Assembly: GCA_032622095.1 (NCBI GenBank)
Contig: CP136066.1
Coordinates: 143,807,559-143,871,558 of the forward strand
DNA length: 64,000 nucleotides
DNA from: Siphonodentalium dalli
Lineage: Eukaryota > Mollusca > Scaphopoda > Gadilida > Siphonodentaliidae
Reading direction: 5' to 3'
The notes under the pieces were generated by a model, which saw only the letters and a list, made by a program, of their open reading frames with translations, was not told the DNA's origin and made no database searches. The position numbers and the translations under genes are program-made. Each line of letters opens with the position of its first letter. Position 1 is the stretch's first letter. Of the stretch, positions 23,896-34,559 are shown one piece after another.

Positions 23896-24720
23896 GGCCT
23901 GTTTTATACGACGTGTAATACACGTGTAACGTTAACTCGTCGTCAACACGAGTTTTTAACGTTTGATTTATATGACGTGTTAACTTAACACGTGTAATCT
24001 AGACTTAACTGGCATAAACAGACTATGGATTGCGGTTTGACAGTTTCGCATCGGAATCATCAACACGTTGTTATATGGTACATATTAATTTTAGGCCTTC
24101 TATTGTATTTCATTCACGGTCCTTAAATGCATTGTGTGGAGTGTGATTTTGCCTTCAAAAGTTCAAATGCCAAATGATCAAAAATGCACCAATGAGTATA
24201 TATGTCGATATGAGAAAGACATATACTAAATTGTGCAGTATACAAGTCCGACAAAGGATTTGGAAGCATAAATAGGCAGCAGTACTTGGTTACAATATCA
24301 TAAAACCGCATCCCAGAGTATTGCAATAATTGCTCACAAATCATTATTTACCAACCATCCTATGATCCCAAGGTCAAAATGAAACAACAATACAGTACAG
24401 CCCGACCAAAACAAGTTGTCATAACTCTTCTGCGCATGTGCGATCGCCCTGGGGCTCAAAATGGGGTGAAATATTATGTCATATTGTGTTCCGTTACTCG
24501 TGTTATACCCGTCGTATAAATCAGCGACGCGTAATTGATGAACAAGTGATAAGTTGCGCGTCCAGGCCAGTCATGTAATACGTCGACACGTGTAAGGACG
24601 AATTTCGACGAGTATCGTGGTTTTATACGACGTGTAATACACGATCAATTGCCGACTCTCTTATTTAACAAGGAAAATAGCCAGTTATACACGTGTATCA
24701 CACGTCGTATAAAACAGGCC
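23896..24720. mobile_element. TIR element of about 825 bp rich in 'acgtgt' palindromes
   Basis: The left terminus 'ggcctgttttatacgacgtg' is repeated in inverse orientation at the right end (cacgtcgtataaaacaggcc). The inverted match continues about 15 bp further into 'acacgtgta'. Several internal copies of 'ttatacgacgtgtaatacac' and its inverse occur (about 24618). No transposase frame, and not seen elsewhere in the window. Confidence 0.75.
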
Positions 24721-27394
24721 TTACCAATTTTAATTTTTTTTCTATATCTTCTATTACGAATTAAGCGGGCAATGTATATACAACTCAGATCATGGCCCCC
24801 CCAATGGTAAGTTAAGGGATTTCCACGCCTGAGCTATGTCAGGCGGTGGAAAGATTAGATGGACCTACACAGAAACCTACTTTATTGTTAAGCTAGTACA
24901 CCACATGAATGAATATATGCTACCACATCAAGTATATATTAATAAAAATGTCAAAAAGAAGACGTTAATCATAGTATTAGAAGGGAAATTTTGGGAAGAG
25001 TGTTCTCTGCAAGTATACAAAAATGAGTGGAAATGAATAACTGCCATAAAAAGTGTATGATCTACACAAGTAAAAGGCTCAAATGACAATTTAATTGAGT
25101 TCAAAACAGCTTCAAGAATCTCAACATTATGTTCGGTGTGTGCTAGAAAATAGTGAGAAGCCATCACCATTCATGAACTGTTGTACAACAAGAAACTAAA
25201 TATTGGCGGTATGCAGGTCAGTCCACTGAAGCTGTGCGCAATCAGCAATAGGCCACAGTGTTACTGATACATGTAGCTGGACCGCTGGGAATTTGACTAT
25301 GGACATATGAACTAAAAGTGAGGCTAAATTCATCTCAGCCCAAAGGTTTATATCAATTCTTACAAAATGGGTGTTCACAATTTTCTACACAAAAAGCGTT
25401 ATTCAAAACAACTAAAAAAGACTCATTAGTGACCCAAACTCCACCAAACTTAATAGTACAGTAATAGTTTGAACATGAATACATATGCCTATGAACTATA
25501 TTTGTTATATTTCCCATTATTTGAACTTGTGATTGATTGTGTAACTTGTGTTTGGCTTTTATGAGGACATTTTGAAAATTGTATGGTACAATGTGTCATG
25601 ACCAATTGTATCATTACAGCCCTACATGTACCTTCAAAGTCCCTGAATATTAAATATTTACTTTGCAGCAACAGCAGCTGACATTTCAGTTTCTCTGTTC
25701 ACCCTTCCACAAGCTGTAATAAAGTAAAGATGTAGATGTAGAAACAAGGTTTCAAATAGGCCTAGGGGTTTGGTGAATGGGGACACTGATGGAATTAAAT
25801 CTTAGTCCACACAGTCAACCTCAATGATCTACCCGGTAGTATTAAAAGATCAAAACTTAATTTAAGCCTAAATTCTGACCATCTATGTACGGTACTGGTA
25901 ACGTCTTCAAATTGACAGCACATCAAACGTGAATTATGTCAGAATGTTCCAACAGGAATTGGTCATGTGGGACAAATTGACTTTGTTGCAATCAACATTA
26001 TTTGCTACATTATAACTGATTTTTGAAAACTTTAAAAATTGTGTTATGAGAGGACCAATGCCATATTATGGCAGAAAGGATCAGGTTACAGTACCGGTAC
26101 TACGTTTTTTTTGGTGAACAAAAACAAGGACCAACTCTATTGCGTGAAATTCGACAACAACTGTCTAAATTTCTATTCAATACATTTTAATGAATGATTT
26201 TTGTCTCAAAGTTGATATAACTGCTTTAATAGTCACGATTTACTAATGAATGAATATTGATATCTTAGTATCTGGGATTCTAATTTCTAGCTGCGGTCTA
26301 GCCATTGGTATGGTATGGTTGATTGAGATTCCGCCGATAATTTTACGGCGCACCCCCATATATGGGGTAATACATGTAAAAAAGAATATACATATATCAA
26401 CATAAAACAAAGAGAGTTCCTTAAAACATGTATATAGTCCTGCACAAATTTTGACAACAGAGCTGATACAATGGCGCAGAATATGAAGCCGAAAGTTCCG
26501 AAAGAAGTTGGGTTGAGTCCAGGTTGTTTATGGAGGGTATGAAACGTGAACTGACATCATGAAAACCACTGAGTCTTTCGGAGAACACATCAACCCACGA
26601 AGCTCAGTATGCCAGCGCAAGCTCTTTCATGGTGAAGTCAATGTATCGGCGAATATTCAGATCAGCGAAATGAGAAACTCTGTACACCAGGCAATGAGAT
26701 AAACACATATTCAGATCAGTGAAAGTCCAAGTCCTTTAATGTCAATACATAAATACATATAACACATAAACACATAGTCAGACCGGAGCACGTACTGAGA
26801 AACTCTGTATCCAAAGCAAGGTGTAGCGCATATTCAGATCGACCCACTGCGAAACTCGATCTGTATACATAAAGTCCACCATGATAGAGTTGGTGTAACG
26901 CGTGCACGCAACGAAGATCCAGGCTCCCAGTAAAAGTCTACAGCGGCAGAATGATGATGAATCAAACACATTTCACACTATTCAACTGCACCAGCACAAT
27001 AAAATTGACATTTACTAAAACTAGTCAAAATTAAAGGTGATAAAAGTTTAAGATAAAAGTAGTCCGAAAGTAAAATTGTCCGAAACTGTAATGGCTGTAA
27101 TGTCAATTCCGTGCATGCAGGATGGAAATTGAAGCAGAACAAACGGATTTGAGGTGGCAAAGTTCGGGATGAACACTGAAGTATGGTCCATGCTCGATTA
27201 AAAAGTGTCAGTAATATATAAGCACATCTGACACACTCGCGAAATCCTATAATACATGAAGAAACATTAAAAGTTTTGAGCGGCCTCTCCAGTGCACATC
27301 CTTCCTCGAAGCCATATTGTTCCTCGACCCATTGTTTTTGCGACTCGTCTCATCAGACTCATGTCGGAGTCATGACAGTCATGTTCCTGTTTAT
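24721..27394. other. 2.7 kb with no gene recognised
   Basis: Short open frames only. Between about 26600 and 26870 a diverged local repeat of 'atattcagatcagcgaaa' and 'gagaaactctgta' appears three or four times. This stretch is downstream of the LINE 3' end. Confidence 0.4.
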
Positions 27395-27468
27395 TTGTAT
27401 CTGTATCTGTATCTGTATTTGATGCGCGCAGGATCCGTTCAGATGTATAAGCGCGTGGGATGGGATGA

Positions 27469-28743
27469 TTAGGACGTTTTGTTGTTTTCAGCTGGTTCTC
27501 CGTCCATTGTCATTTGGATGGATCGCATGCTGTCTTCTTCCAGAGTATTCCAGTCCTTGATTGTTTTAGGGAAGAATGAGTTTTTGAATTCTGTAGTCTG
27601 CGCGTCGATTAGTTCATAGGGTTTTGAGTTGTTACACTCCTGCGTAGAAACAAAGTTCTTTGATACGTACCCCTCGAACTTCCGAGCTTTGATTTTTCGA
27701 CCCACTTTTTGTTTTGGTCTCAACAGGTCTTTGGTGTCGATAGCCGGGACCAGCCCGTCCACTACCTTGCCAAACAACTGGAGTCGATGGTCATACCTTC
27801 GGCCTTCTAGTGTTTGTAGCTGTAATTCACGCAGCATGTTGGTAATTATTCCTGCCTCTTGTGATGTATAGTCCCCTGTTAGGAATCTCGCTGCTCTCTT
27901 CTGTATCCTCTCTAGTTTGTCAATGTCTCCTATCAGGTGGGGGTCCCAGACAACTGATGCGTATTCCATCTTTGGTCGCACTAAGGTTTCGTATGCGATC
28001 AGCTTGCTTTTGGCTGGAGCCTTCTTTAGGTTTCTTCTAATGAAGCCTAGCGTACTATTCGCCTTCTGTGTGATTTTGGTGATGTGAGATGACCATTTCA
28101 TGTCCTTGGAAAGTGTCACCCCCAGGTATGGGTTTTCATCTACTTCTTCCAGTAGGCAGTTGTTTAGCTGGTATGTGAAAGATGTTGTTTTGCTCATGGA
28201 CATGATATAGCACTTCTTTGCGTTGAATCGCATGCCCCACTTTTCTGCCCATACCTCAAGCTTCTCTAGGTCTTTCTGTAGAGTGACATGGTCGTTGTAT
28301 GTCTTTATTTGGCGATATAGTAGACAGTCGTCTGCGAATAATCTCACCTGCGAGGAGACACAATCTGGTAGGTCATTGATGTGGCACAGGAAAAGCAGAG
28401 GTCCAAGCACTGTTCCCTGTGGCACGCCAGAGTCGACGGAAACGCTGGATGAAGCTTGCCCTTCAACGACGACTCTCATTTGTCTCTGCGTCAGGAAGTT
28501 TTCAATCCAGGTGTGGAGCTTTCCTTTGATACCGTAGTTGCTTACTTTGGCGAGCAGTTTTCTGTGTGGCACGGTGTCAAATGCTTTTGAGAAGTCTAAT
28601 ATTGCGGCATCAGTTTGAATTTTCTTGTCAAATGTTGTTAGGAAATCTATGTTGGTGGTCAATAGCTGTGTGACGCATGAGTGTCCTTTCCTAAATCCAT
28701 GATTTAGTGACGTCAAGATGTTATGCTTTTCTAGGTGGTTCAT
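27469..28743 (-). CDS. LINE reverse transcriptase, C-terminal part
   Basis: 424 codons continuing in the same frame as the upstream LINE ORF after a stop at 28813-28815; the 23 codons between are open and contain the RT motif NYRPVSLTS. Motifs in order: AAILDFSKAFDTVPH (about 46-60), SGVPQGTVLGPLLF (about 105-118), the catalytic FADD (136-139), and PYLGVTL. Then comes the thumb/C-terminal region with YASVVWDPH and an 'IQKRAARFLTGDY' block typical of the CR1/Jockey group. The RT would copy LINE RNA at a nicked target. As sequenced it is separated from its N-terminus by one nonsense codon, so this copy is probably inactive. Confidence 0.88.
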   Translation of the reverse strand: MNHLEKHNILTSLNHGFRKGHSCVTQLLTTNIDFLTTFDKKIQTDAAILDFSKAFDTVPHRKLLAKVSNYGIKGKLHTWIENFLTQRQMRVVVEGQASSSVSVDSGVPQGTVLGPLLFLCHINDLPDCVSSQVRLFADDCLLYRQIKTYNDHVTLQKDLEKLEVWAEKWGMRFNAKKCYIMSMSKTTSFTYQLNNCLLEEVDENPYLGVTLSKDMKWSSHITKITQKANSTLGFIRRNLKKAPAKSKLIAYETLVRPKMEYASVVWDPHLIGDIDKLERIQKRAARFLTGDYTSQEAGIITNMLRELQLQTLEGRRYDHRLQLFGKVVDGLVPAIDTKDLLRPKQKVGRKIKARKFEGYVSKNFVSTQECNNSKPYELIDAQTTEFKNSFFPKTIKDWNTLEEDSMRSIQMTMDGEPAENNKTS

Positions 28744-28812
28744 TATGTGTCGACATACAATGTGTTCCAGGATTTTGCAACATACAGATGTTAGAGAGAC
28801 AGGTCTGTAGTT

Positions 28813-31125
28813 TTATGCAAGATGGACGTCTCCTTTTTTGTAGATGGGTGCGATGTTTGCACTTACCCAGTCAGATGGTAGTTGTCCTGTTGCTAGTGAT
28901 TTTTTGAATATCGCTGTCAGTCCTGGTGAATTCGCATAGGCGCAGTTTTTAAGAACGGTGTTGGGGATTCCGTCCGGCCCTGATGCTTTCCCGGTCTTCA
29001 CATCTTTCAAAAGTTTGGTGACCCCCTCTTCGCCGATTTCAAGGTCTTCTATCAGCTCGTGATCTTCTCCAAGTGATGGTATTTTGTCACTGGGGTTTTC
29101 CTTCGTGAACACCGATTTGAATTGGTCGACAAGGATTTGAGCTTTCATGTTGCTATCATCTTCAAGTTTCCCGTCTTTCTTCAACGAGGCGATGCTGGTG
29201 TTACCCTGTTTTTTCGTCTTCATATATGACCAGAATGGTTTGGTACTCTTCTTTTCCATTCCGTTGAGCATGATCTTATCTAGGTGGTCCCATTCTGCTT
29301 GCCTGAATGCTCGTCTGCTAGCCTTTTGGAAGTGTTTGTATTTCACCCAGTCCTTGCTTTTCTTCGATTTCCTAGCTCTTCTGTAAAGACGGCCTTTTTT
29401 CTTTAGGATCTTTTGTAATTTGTTGTTCATCCAGGGAACCTGTCTATCATATCTCCTGCGTATGACTGGGACCCTCTGGTCTATGACTTCCATAATACCC
29501 GTTTTAAGTGACTCCCATAGGTCGTTGGTGGTAATCGATGGATCTTCAGATTTCTGGGTCACTTCTTTACTTATGTTGGTGATGTTTTCTGCTATTTCCG
29601 TCCAGTTTGCTTTTTTGAAAGCGTATGTCTTGCGCTGGGTTTGCTTCTTATGGTGCGGTCTTGGTATGCAGTCTGTGACTACTATATCATGGTCTGAGAT
29701 CCCAGGTGTAGTACTGGTTGCTTTTATGAGTGATTCGTTGTTCGTCAGGACAAGGTCTAGGATGTTCTCTTCTCGTGTTGGGTTTGTTTGCATTTGTTTT
29801 AGCCCGTGTTCTGCACATATATCAACGAGTCTTTGTTGAACTTCCTTGTCTGGTGCACCAGCTTTGACTATCATCTTATCCCAATCTATGTCTGGGCAGT
29901 TGAAGTCTCCGGAAATGATGAGATCTTTCAGGTGGTTTTTTTCCAGTTTTTCAAAGCATTTGTTTAGTTCATTGAGGTGTTTCAGTTCTCTATGTGGCAT
30001 GTAGAAGGCTGCAAGTAATAGGTCTTTGTTTGTTGTTGTTTTTATAGTAGCCCACTCCACTTCGCAATCCGTCACTAGGTTTGGCGCTTCGGATGATGGG
30101 ATCAATTCATTTGTGCAGATGAAGACGCCTCCCCCTCTGGTGGTCCTGTCATTGCGGTATACATTTAGGTTTGGAGGGAATATCTCTGATGATTTTATTG
30201 CGTCGGTTGAATTTGGCATTCCCGGTCGTACTCCCTTCAACCATGATTCCGTCCCGATGATAATGTCGGGTTTGATGTAGCTGATGGCCAGTTCAAGCTC
30301 TGCTTTGTTTTGAAGTGCACTTCTGCAGTTTACTGTCATTATTCGCATATTGGTCTTGTCAGGAATATTGATGAGTTGTTTGACTGCAGCTATTGGCGAT
30401 TCGGGCGATGTTGCCTGTATGCTACCTGTGGATCTCTGTTGGGCTGCTACAGTAGGGTCAGCTACTGGGCTGCTTGCTCTTGGTGGTTCAAATACTGATG
30501 AATTCAGACTATTTATGGTTTGGTTTATGGACGACAGGTTGAAGAAATCGCTTGATGTTTCCAGCTCATAACTTCTGTATGTGAAGCTGTCTATGCTGGC
30601 TTTATCACATCTACAGCAGTACCATTCAATGCTCGGGTTGGCTAGCCTTTCATACTCGGTTGTTGGCATTTCTATGCAGGATCTATGGTACCACATTTCA
30701 CATTCATCGCAGCAGACCCCTCCTTTAGTCCAGGTTACATCATCTTGGCAGAGGCCACATGGATATATACTTGCCAACCTTTTCCTCGGCCCAGGGTGCT
30801 GTTCGATATCCCCTCCTATGATTTGTAGTAGGAGGAGCGCTGTTTGTAGTCTTCTGTTGTTTCTTGGTGTTTTGTAAAAAGTTAACCAAGACCACAACAT
30901 TTGTGGACATACCTGTGGTTTCAACTGGCTTCTGGTATTTGAATGTTTTTTCTTGGCGGGGCTGGCTTTGGTAGAAGTGATGTACAGACCCAGTTGGGCG
31001 TGGAGACAACCACACCCGCAGAACACCCCAGAGTAGCGTGGAAGTGCCCACACTTTCTGAGGTGGATGCGGGCTGGTGCCGACGTCCCCCCTCATCTGCC
31101 TCGTCTTCCTACCAACAGTCATCAC
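28813..31125 (-). CDS. LINE ORF2 N-terminal part: PHD finger, endonuclease, start of RT
   Basis: 770 codons, with the first ATG at 31122 (the frame is open from a GTG at 31125). Residues 105-112 read GDIEQHPG followed by P, a 2A-like motif with His where Asn is required. Residues 122-174 form a PHD finger: C-x2-C ... C-x2-C-x4-H-x2-C ... C-x2-C. Residues about 260-490 are an exonuclease-endonuclease-phosphatase domain, with GTESWL (293), SGDFNCPDIDW (405-415) and the catalytic SDHD (477-480). From about residue 690 the RT starts (TGKASGPDGIPN). Translation stops at 28813 (TAA) in the position where related proteins have a Ser before NYRP. It overlaps the upstream ORF by 17 bp in another frame. 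Confidence 0.88.
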   Translation of the reverse strand: MMTVGRKTRQMRGDVGTSPHPPQKVWALPRYSGVFCGCGCLHAQLGLYITSTKASPAKKKHSNTRSQLKPQVCPQMLWSWLTFYKTPRNNRRLQTALLLLQIIGGDIEQHPGPRKRLASIYPCGLCQDDVTWTKGGVCCDECEMWYHRSCIEMPTTEYERLANPSIEWYCCRCDKASIDSFTYRSYELETSSDFFNLSSINQTINSLNSSVFEPPRASSPVADPTVAAQQRSTGSIQATSPESPIAAVKQLINIPDKTNMRIMTVNCRSALQNKAELELAISYIKPDIIIGTESWLKGVRPGMPNSTDAIKSSEIFPPNLNVYRNDRTTRGGGVFICTNELIPSSEAPNLVTDCEVEWATIKTTTNKDLLLAAFYMPHRELKHLNELNKCFEKLEKNHLKDLIISGDFNCPDIDWDKMIVKAGAPDKEVQQRLVDICAEHGLKQMQTNPTREENILDLVLTNNESLIKATSTTPGISDHDIVVTDCIPRPHHKKQTQRKTYAFKKANWTEIAENITNISKEVTQKSEDPSITTNDLWESLKTGIMEVIDQRVPVIRRRYDRQVPWMNNKLQKILKKKGRLYRRARKSKKSKDWVKYKHFQKASRRAFRQAEWDHLDKIMLNGMEKKSTKPFWSYMKTKKQGNTSIASLKKDGKLEDDSNMKAQILVDQFKSVFTKENPSDKIPSLGEDHELIEDLEIGEEGVTKLLKDVKTGKASGPDGIPNTVLKNCAYANSPGLTAIFKKSLATGQLPSDWVSANIAPIYKKGDVHLA

Positions 31126-31876
31126 AGGCCTGGTTTCTGATTTTCCTCAGCCACGTCTTTGCTAAGGGTTCATCAGGATGCAGTCCATCCTTGTAGAGAT
31201 TGAAGTTATATTTGTGTAGGCTGCTATGTTTTCTTCTCACATTGGGGTTCTTGCTGATGTCATTTGAGAATTTTGGTGAGTGCTTGTGATTTTCTCTATT
31301 GAGTTCCCCAATTGAGTTGTTTAAGTCGATGACTTTCAGGGCGAGGGTGTTATCTTCTCCGTTATATGGTGGTATGTCGGGGACGGTAGGATATCTTCGC
31401 CTGTCTCGATGTCGCTTGGTGAGTTTTGCATGTGTTACCTTATTGTATTCTTTGATGGAGTATGTTGGAATCTCCAGGAAGGTGACTCTACAGGACCTCT
31501 CTTTCTTAACAGTCTTTCCAATGTCTATCAGCTCTCGGTTTAGTGAACTTGTTGACTTTGTTGATAGTTTGATATAACCAGTTCGCCTATCTCTTGTTGT
31601 TAGATCACAGGTTCCTAACCTCACGTATAGGTGTATTGGGCCTTTTATTTCTTTTTGGATTTTTCTGCGGAGGTTTGATCGCAGCCATCTAGCACTTTCG
31701 CTTGTATTTGAGCCACTCTTATACCACCATGTGATTCCACTCTCGATCTTGTCAGTCTTGGATATTTGTCTTGGATATTTGTGTGCAATCAATATCTCTT
31801 GTTGAATAGACTCACTGGTTCCTGGTCGAAAGTTGCACAAATCTGAAATCGTAGTAACCTGACACCCTCCAGTCAT
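31109..31876 (-). CDS. LINE ORF1, SGNH-hydrolase-like
   Basis: 255 codons, basic, ending 17 bp inside the next ORF. Features: YKSGSNTSESARWL (about 52-65), a VRLGTCDLT strand (about 85-93) where SGNH proteins have GxND, and a C-terminal KDGLHPDEPLAKTWLRKI that fits the D-x-x-H of SGNH block V. Esterase/SGNH ORFs are known in CR1-like elements. The block I GDS is not visible, so the assignment is tentative and the enzyme may be inactive or N-terminally truncated. Its partner is the LINE ORF2 just downstream. The overlap suggests reinitiation or frameshifting. Confidence 0.55.
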   Translation of the reverse strand: MTGGCQVTTISDLCNFRPGTSESIQQEILIAHKYPRQISKTDKIESGITWWYKSGSNTSESARWLRSNLRRKIQKEIKGPIHLYVRLGTCDLTTRDRRTGYIKLSTKSTSSLNRELIDIGKTVKKERSCRVTFLEIPTYSIKEYNKVTHAKLTKRHRDRRRYPTVPDIPPYNGEDNTLALKVIDLNNSIGELNRENHKHSPKFSNDISKNPNVRRKHSSLHKYNFNLYKDGLHPDEPLAKTWLRKIRNQACDDCW

Positions 31877-32219
31877 ACTATGCCCTAACTATGCCAATTT
31901 TGCATTAATCACTGAATTAGGCCAATTTGCCTTATTTGGGGCATCAAATTACGACGAAATTAGGAAAGTTGATCTATAAATTGTTATAGAAAATCAAATA
32001 ACACAACTTACCAGACGACAAAAATATATCTAACAATCAATGCGCAAATTATCTGTCATATGCTTCACTAAGAATCAGTTTTATCGATCCATACTTCAAT
32101 TTTTTTTTAATTTTTCAGCGACCTAGAAGTCTTTTTAAGGTCCCTACAATATTCGTACTCATGGTAATTCGTACGGTATGCCTACTTCACGTTTAAATTC
32201 TCAAGATTGTTCTTTTGAT

Positions 32220-32640
32220 TTAATATTGACTGGCTGGGGTACCCGGCGATCGCTCGGGTCAAGAATGAGTAATTATTAATGGCCCCTCAAAATTTAAATT
32301 AATAATTAGTCACCTGAGGTAATCGTATTATATATGGCAAATTATGGTATCATGCCGAAAAACATCACAATTTTTGTAATCTTTTAAGTTGATCATAAAC
32401 GTTCTTTCTTGCTAAATTTTATTACTTCTATAAATCATGTGAGGTCTACGCATCTATCACATGCCATTGAGCCATTCCCATGTCAAATTACCTCTGTGTG
32501 CCAGTTTCCCCACATATTTCTGAGCTGATAATAAACGCTCTCCATTATAAGATCATCTATGTTAATAAAATTAATTAGTCCTCACTGATAAAAGGCACAT
32601 GAGGTCAAATATGCCTCTCCAATGATATTCCCGTAGTCAG
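32220..32640. repeat. Dispersed 'gcgatcgctcgggt' repeat, copy 1
   Basis: Contains 'ggggtacccggcgatcgctc', 'aattaataattagtcacctg' and 'gtgccagtttccccacatat'. The same order of words recurs at 35.1 and 36.5 kb in longer form. The class is not established. Confidence 0.6.
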
Positions 32641-32654
32641 GTGACCCCTGTATA

Positions 32655-33106
32655 GGTTACACTGGTGTAAATGTTTTCCATAGGCCTCAGTGCTAACGTT
32701 TTAGCGTATAGTGTTGGCAATATAAATGTTGGGTCCAAAATTTTCTTTAAATCTGAAAAATTGACATTTTGGGAAACTTTTTACAAAAAAAAATCATGTC
32801 TGTCTAGCAGGGAATTCGCCTTTAAATCTTATGTTTTCGTAACTAGTGTCAGAACCGCATAAAAAAATACAGTCATATTTTAGACCACACCAAAAAATTC
32901 AAACTTCACTACAAACGGTTAATTCTTGTGCCAATGGTTATTTTACCTATGGGAAATCATAGGGAAGAGGTGTGATGATTTTTTTTATGTGAAAAGCACA
33001 CAAGGCTATTGACCAATCAGGGCCCAGTGTCTATTTTATTCTCTCCTATATATTCCTCCCGCATCCGCTAGATGTCACTCGGAACCTTATTTACACCAGT
33101 GTAACC
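32655..33106. mobile_element. 452-bp TA-flanked TIR element, copy 1
   Basis: Ends GGTTACACTGGTGTAAA and its inverse, TA on both sides (32653-32654 and 33107-33108). A near-identical copy lies at 34008. The interior encodes nothing recognisable. TA target duplication suggests the Tc1/mariner group or a relative. Confidence 0.88.
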
Positions 33107-34007
33107 TAAAGCGATAGCCCGCTTTTTCGCGGAATAATTGTAACTCCCTACATTTCTTCAGAATTGCCCATCAATGGAAAAAATGTGTTCAAAAACAATA
33201 TCACTTCTGTGGTTCTTTATTTATCACACACAATTTAACCCCACCCCCTTTAACAAATTATTCATAAAAAAACACAATTTTCCACCACCAGTCATGTTCA
33301 GGCCCCATTTTCACTCAGTTTTAGGGGCCTGGTGTTGCAAACTTGGATCAGCTATGGAAGACTGTACAATATTCTTTCCATGAGAGAACTTCTGGTGATG
33401 TGAGGTCATTGAGTCCAGATCTGATCAGCTGAGCATCTAGCCCATGACTTTATCAGCACATTGAAGAATAAAATATGACATTTTCAGGTCTGCAAGGGTG
33501 ATCCAAGATAACTGGATGTGGGTGTATATTGAATTAGTTGAATAAAGATATGCTCTCTTTGAATTGCTGAAGCATTTTCTTAAATGTGTCCAAGTTTTAG
33601 TGCTATTAACCTTCAAATGACCATACCCACCAGTGGAAATGACACACTTTTATGATATATATCTGTATATCACTGGCTATAAAATCCAAAATACTTGTTA
33701 GATTATGTTCTTATAACAATTGATATATGTGTCGTTGACATGCTCATGTTATGGGTCATTTGCATTATCATGTGACTATTACCACCTTGAAAAAATTTGA
33801 AAATACCTTGAAAAATTGGCATTTTTTATGAAAAATCTTACTATTTTTTTGGCTGATGTAAGTGAAAGAAGATATCAGCAGCAAGAATAGCCACACCAAG
33901 CATGAGATATTCATTGGACTGAAAGACCAGGCTCTTTAAAATGCATTAAAATGCTTTAAAGTGACTCCCAGGAATCAAAAATGATAAAAAGCTATTTTTT
34001 CCCTTTA

Positions 34008-34459
34008 GGTTACACTGGTGTAAATGTTTTCCATAGGCCACAGTGCTAACGTTTTAGCGTATAGTGTTGGCAATATAAATGTTGGATCCAAAATTTTCTT
34101 TAAATCAGAAAAATTGACATTTTGGGAAACTTTTTACACAAAAAAATCATGTCTGTCTAGCAGGGAATTCGCCTTTAAATCTTATGTTTTCGTAACTAGT
34201 GTCAGAACCGCATAAAAAAATACAGTCATATTTTAGACCACACCAAAAAATTCAAACTTCACTACAAAGGGTTAATTCCTGTGCCAATGGTTATTTTACC
34301 TATGGGAAATCATAGGGAAGAGGTGTGATGATTTTTTTTATGTGAAAAGCACACAAGGCTATTGACCAATCAGGGCCCAGTGTCTATTTTATTCTCTCCT
34401 ATATATTCCTCCTGCATCCGCTAGATGTCACTCGGAACCTTATTTACACCAGTGTAACC
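34008..34459. mobile_element. 452-bp TA-flanked TIR element, copy 2
   Basis: Exactly the same length as copy 1, with about eight base differences seen by eye. TA flanks at 34006-34007 and 34460-34461. The flanking sequence is unrelated to copy 1, so this is a separate insertion and not a duplication. Confidence 0.88.
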
Positions 34460-34559
34460 TATACCAATGTTCCTACAAATCATCTAAGCTGACAGGGGAT
34501 GCTCTTTGTTGACCATATATGATGATATAATTTTAATGTTACCATTTGGGGTCAACGGC

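Larger units (their letters stand above)
27395..31876 (-). mobile_element. Nearly full-length CR1/L2-like LINE
   Basis: A non-LTR retrotransposon of about 4.5 kb on the minus strand. Order: SGNH-like ORF, then an overlapping ORF with PHD finger, apurinic-type endonuclease and reverse transcriptase. The 3' end is a short tandem run (cagata)n at about 27395-27416 in place of poly-A, as in CR1/L2-type elements. The 3' UTR is only about 50 bp. Placement in the CR1/Jockey group comes from the domain order and RT motifs; the exact clade needs a tree. Damage seen: one in-frame stop in the second ORF. The 5' end is put at the first ORF's start, but an untranslated leader could extend further right. 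Confidence 0.85.

Noticed and set aside
27629-30877. Plus-strand frames of 60-139 aa across the LINE
   Set aside because: They are antisense shadows of the LINE ORFs with no independent motifs.
32671-34215. Two similar 63-aa frames (MFSIG...SVRTA) as a duplicated small gene
   Set aside because: They lie wholly within the two copies of the 452-bp TIR element, so their conservation reflects recent transposition.
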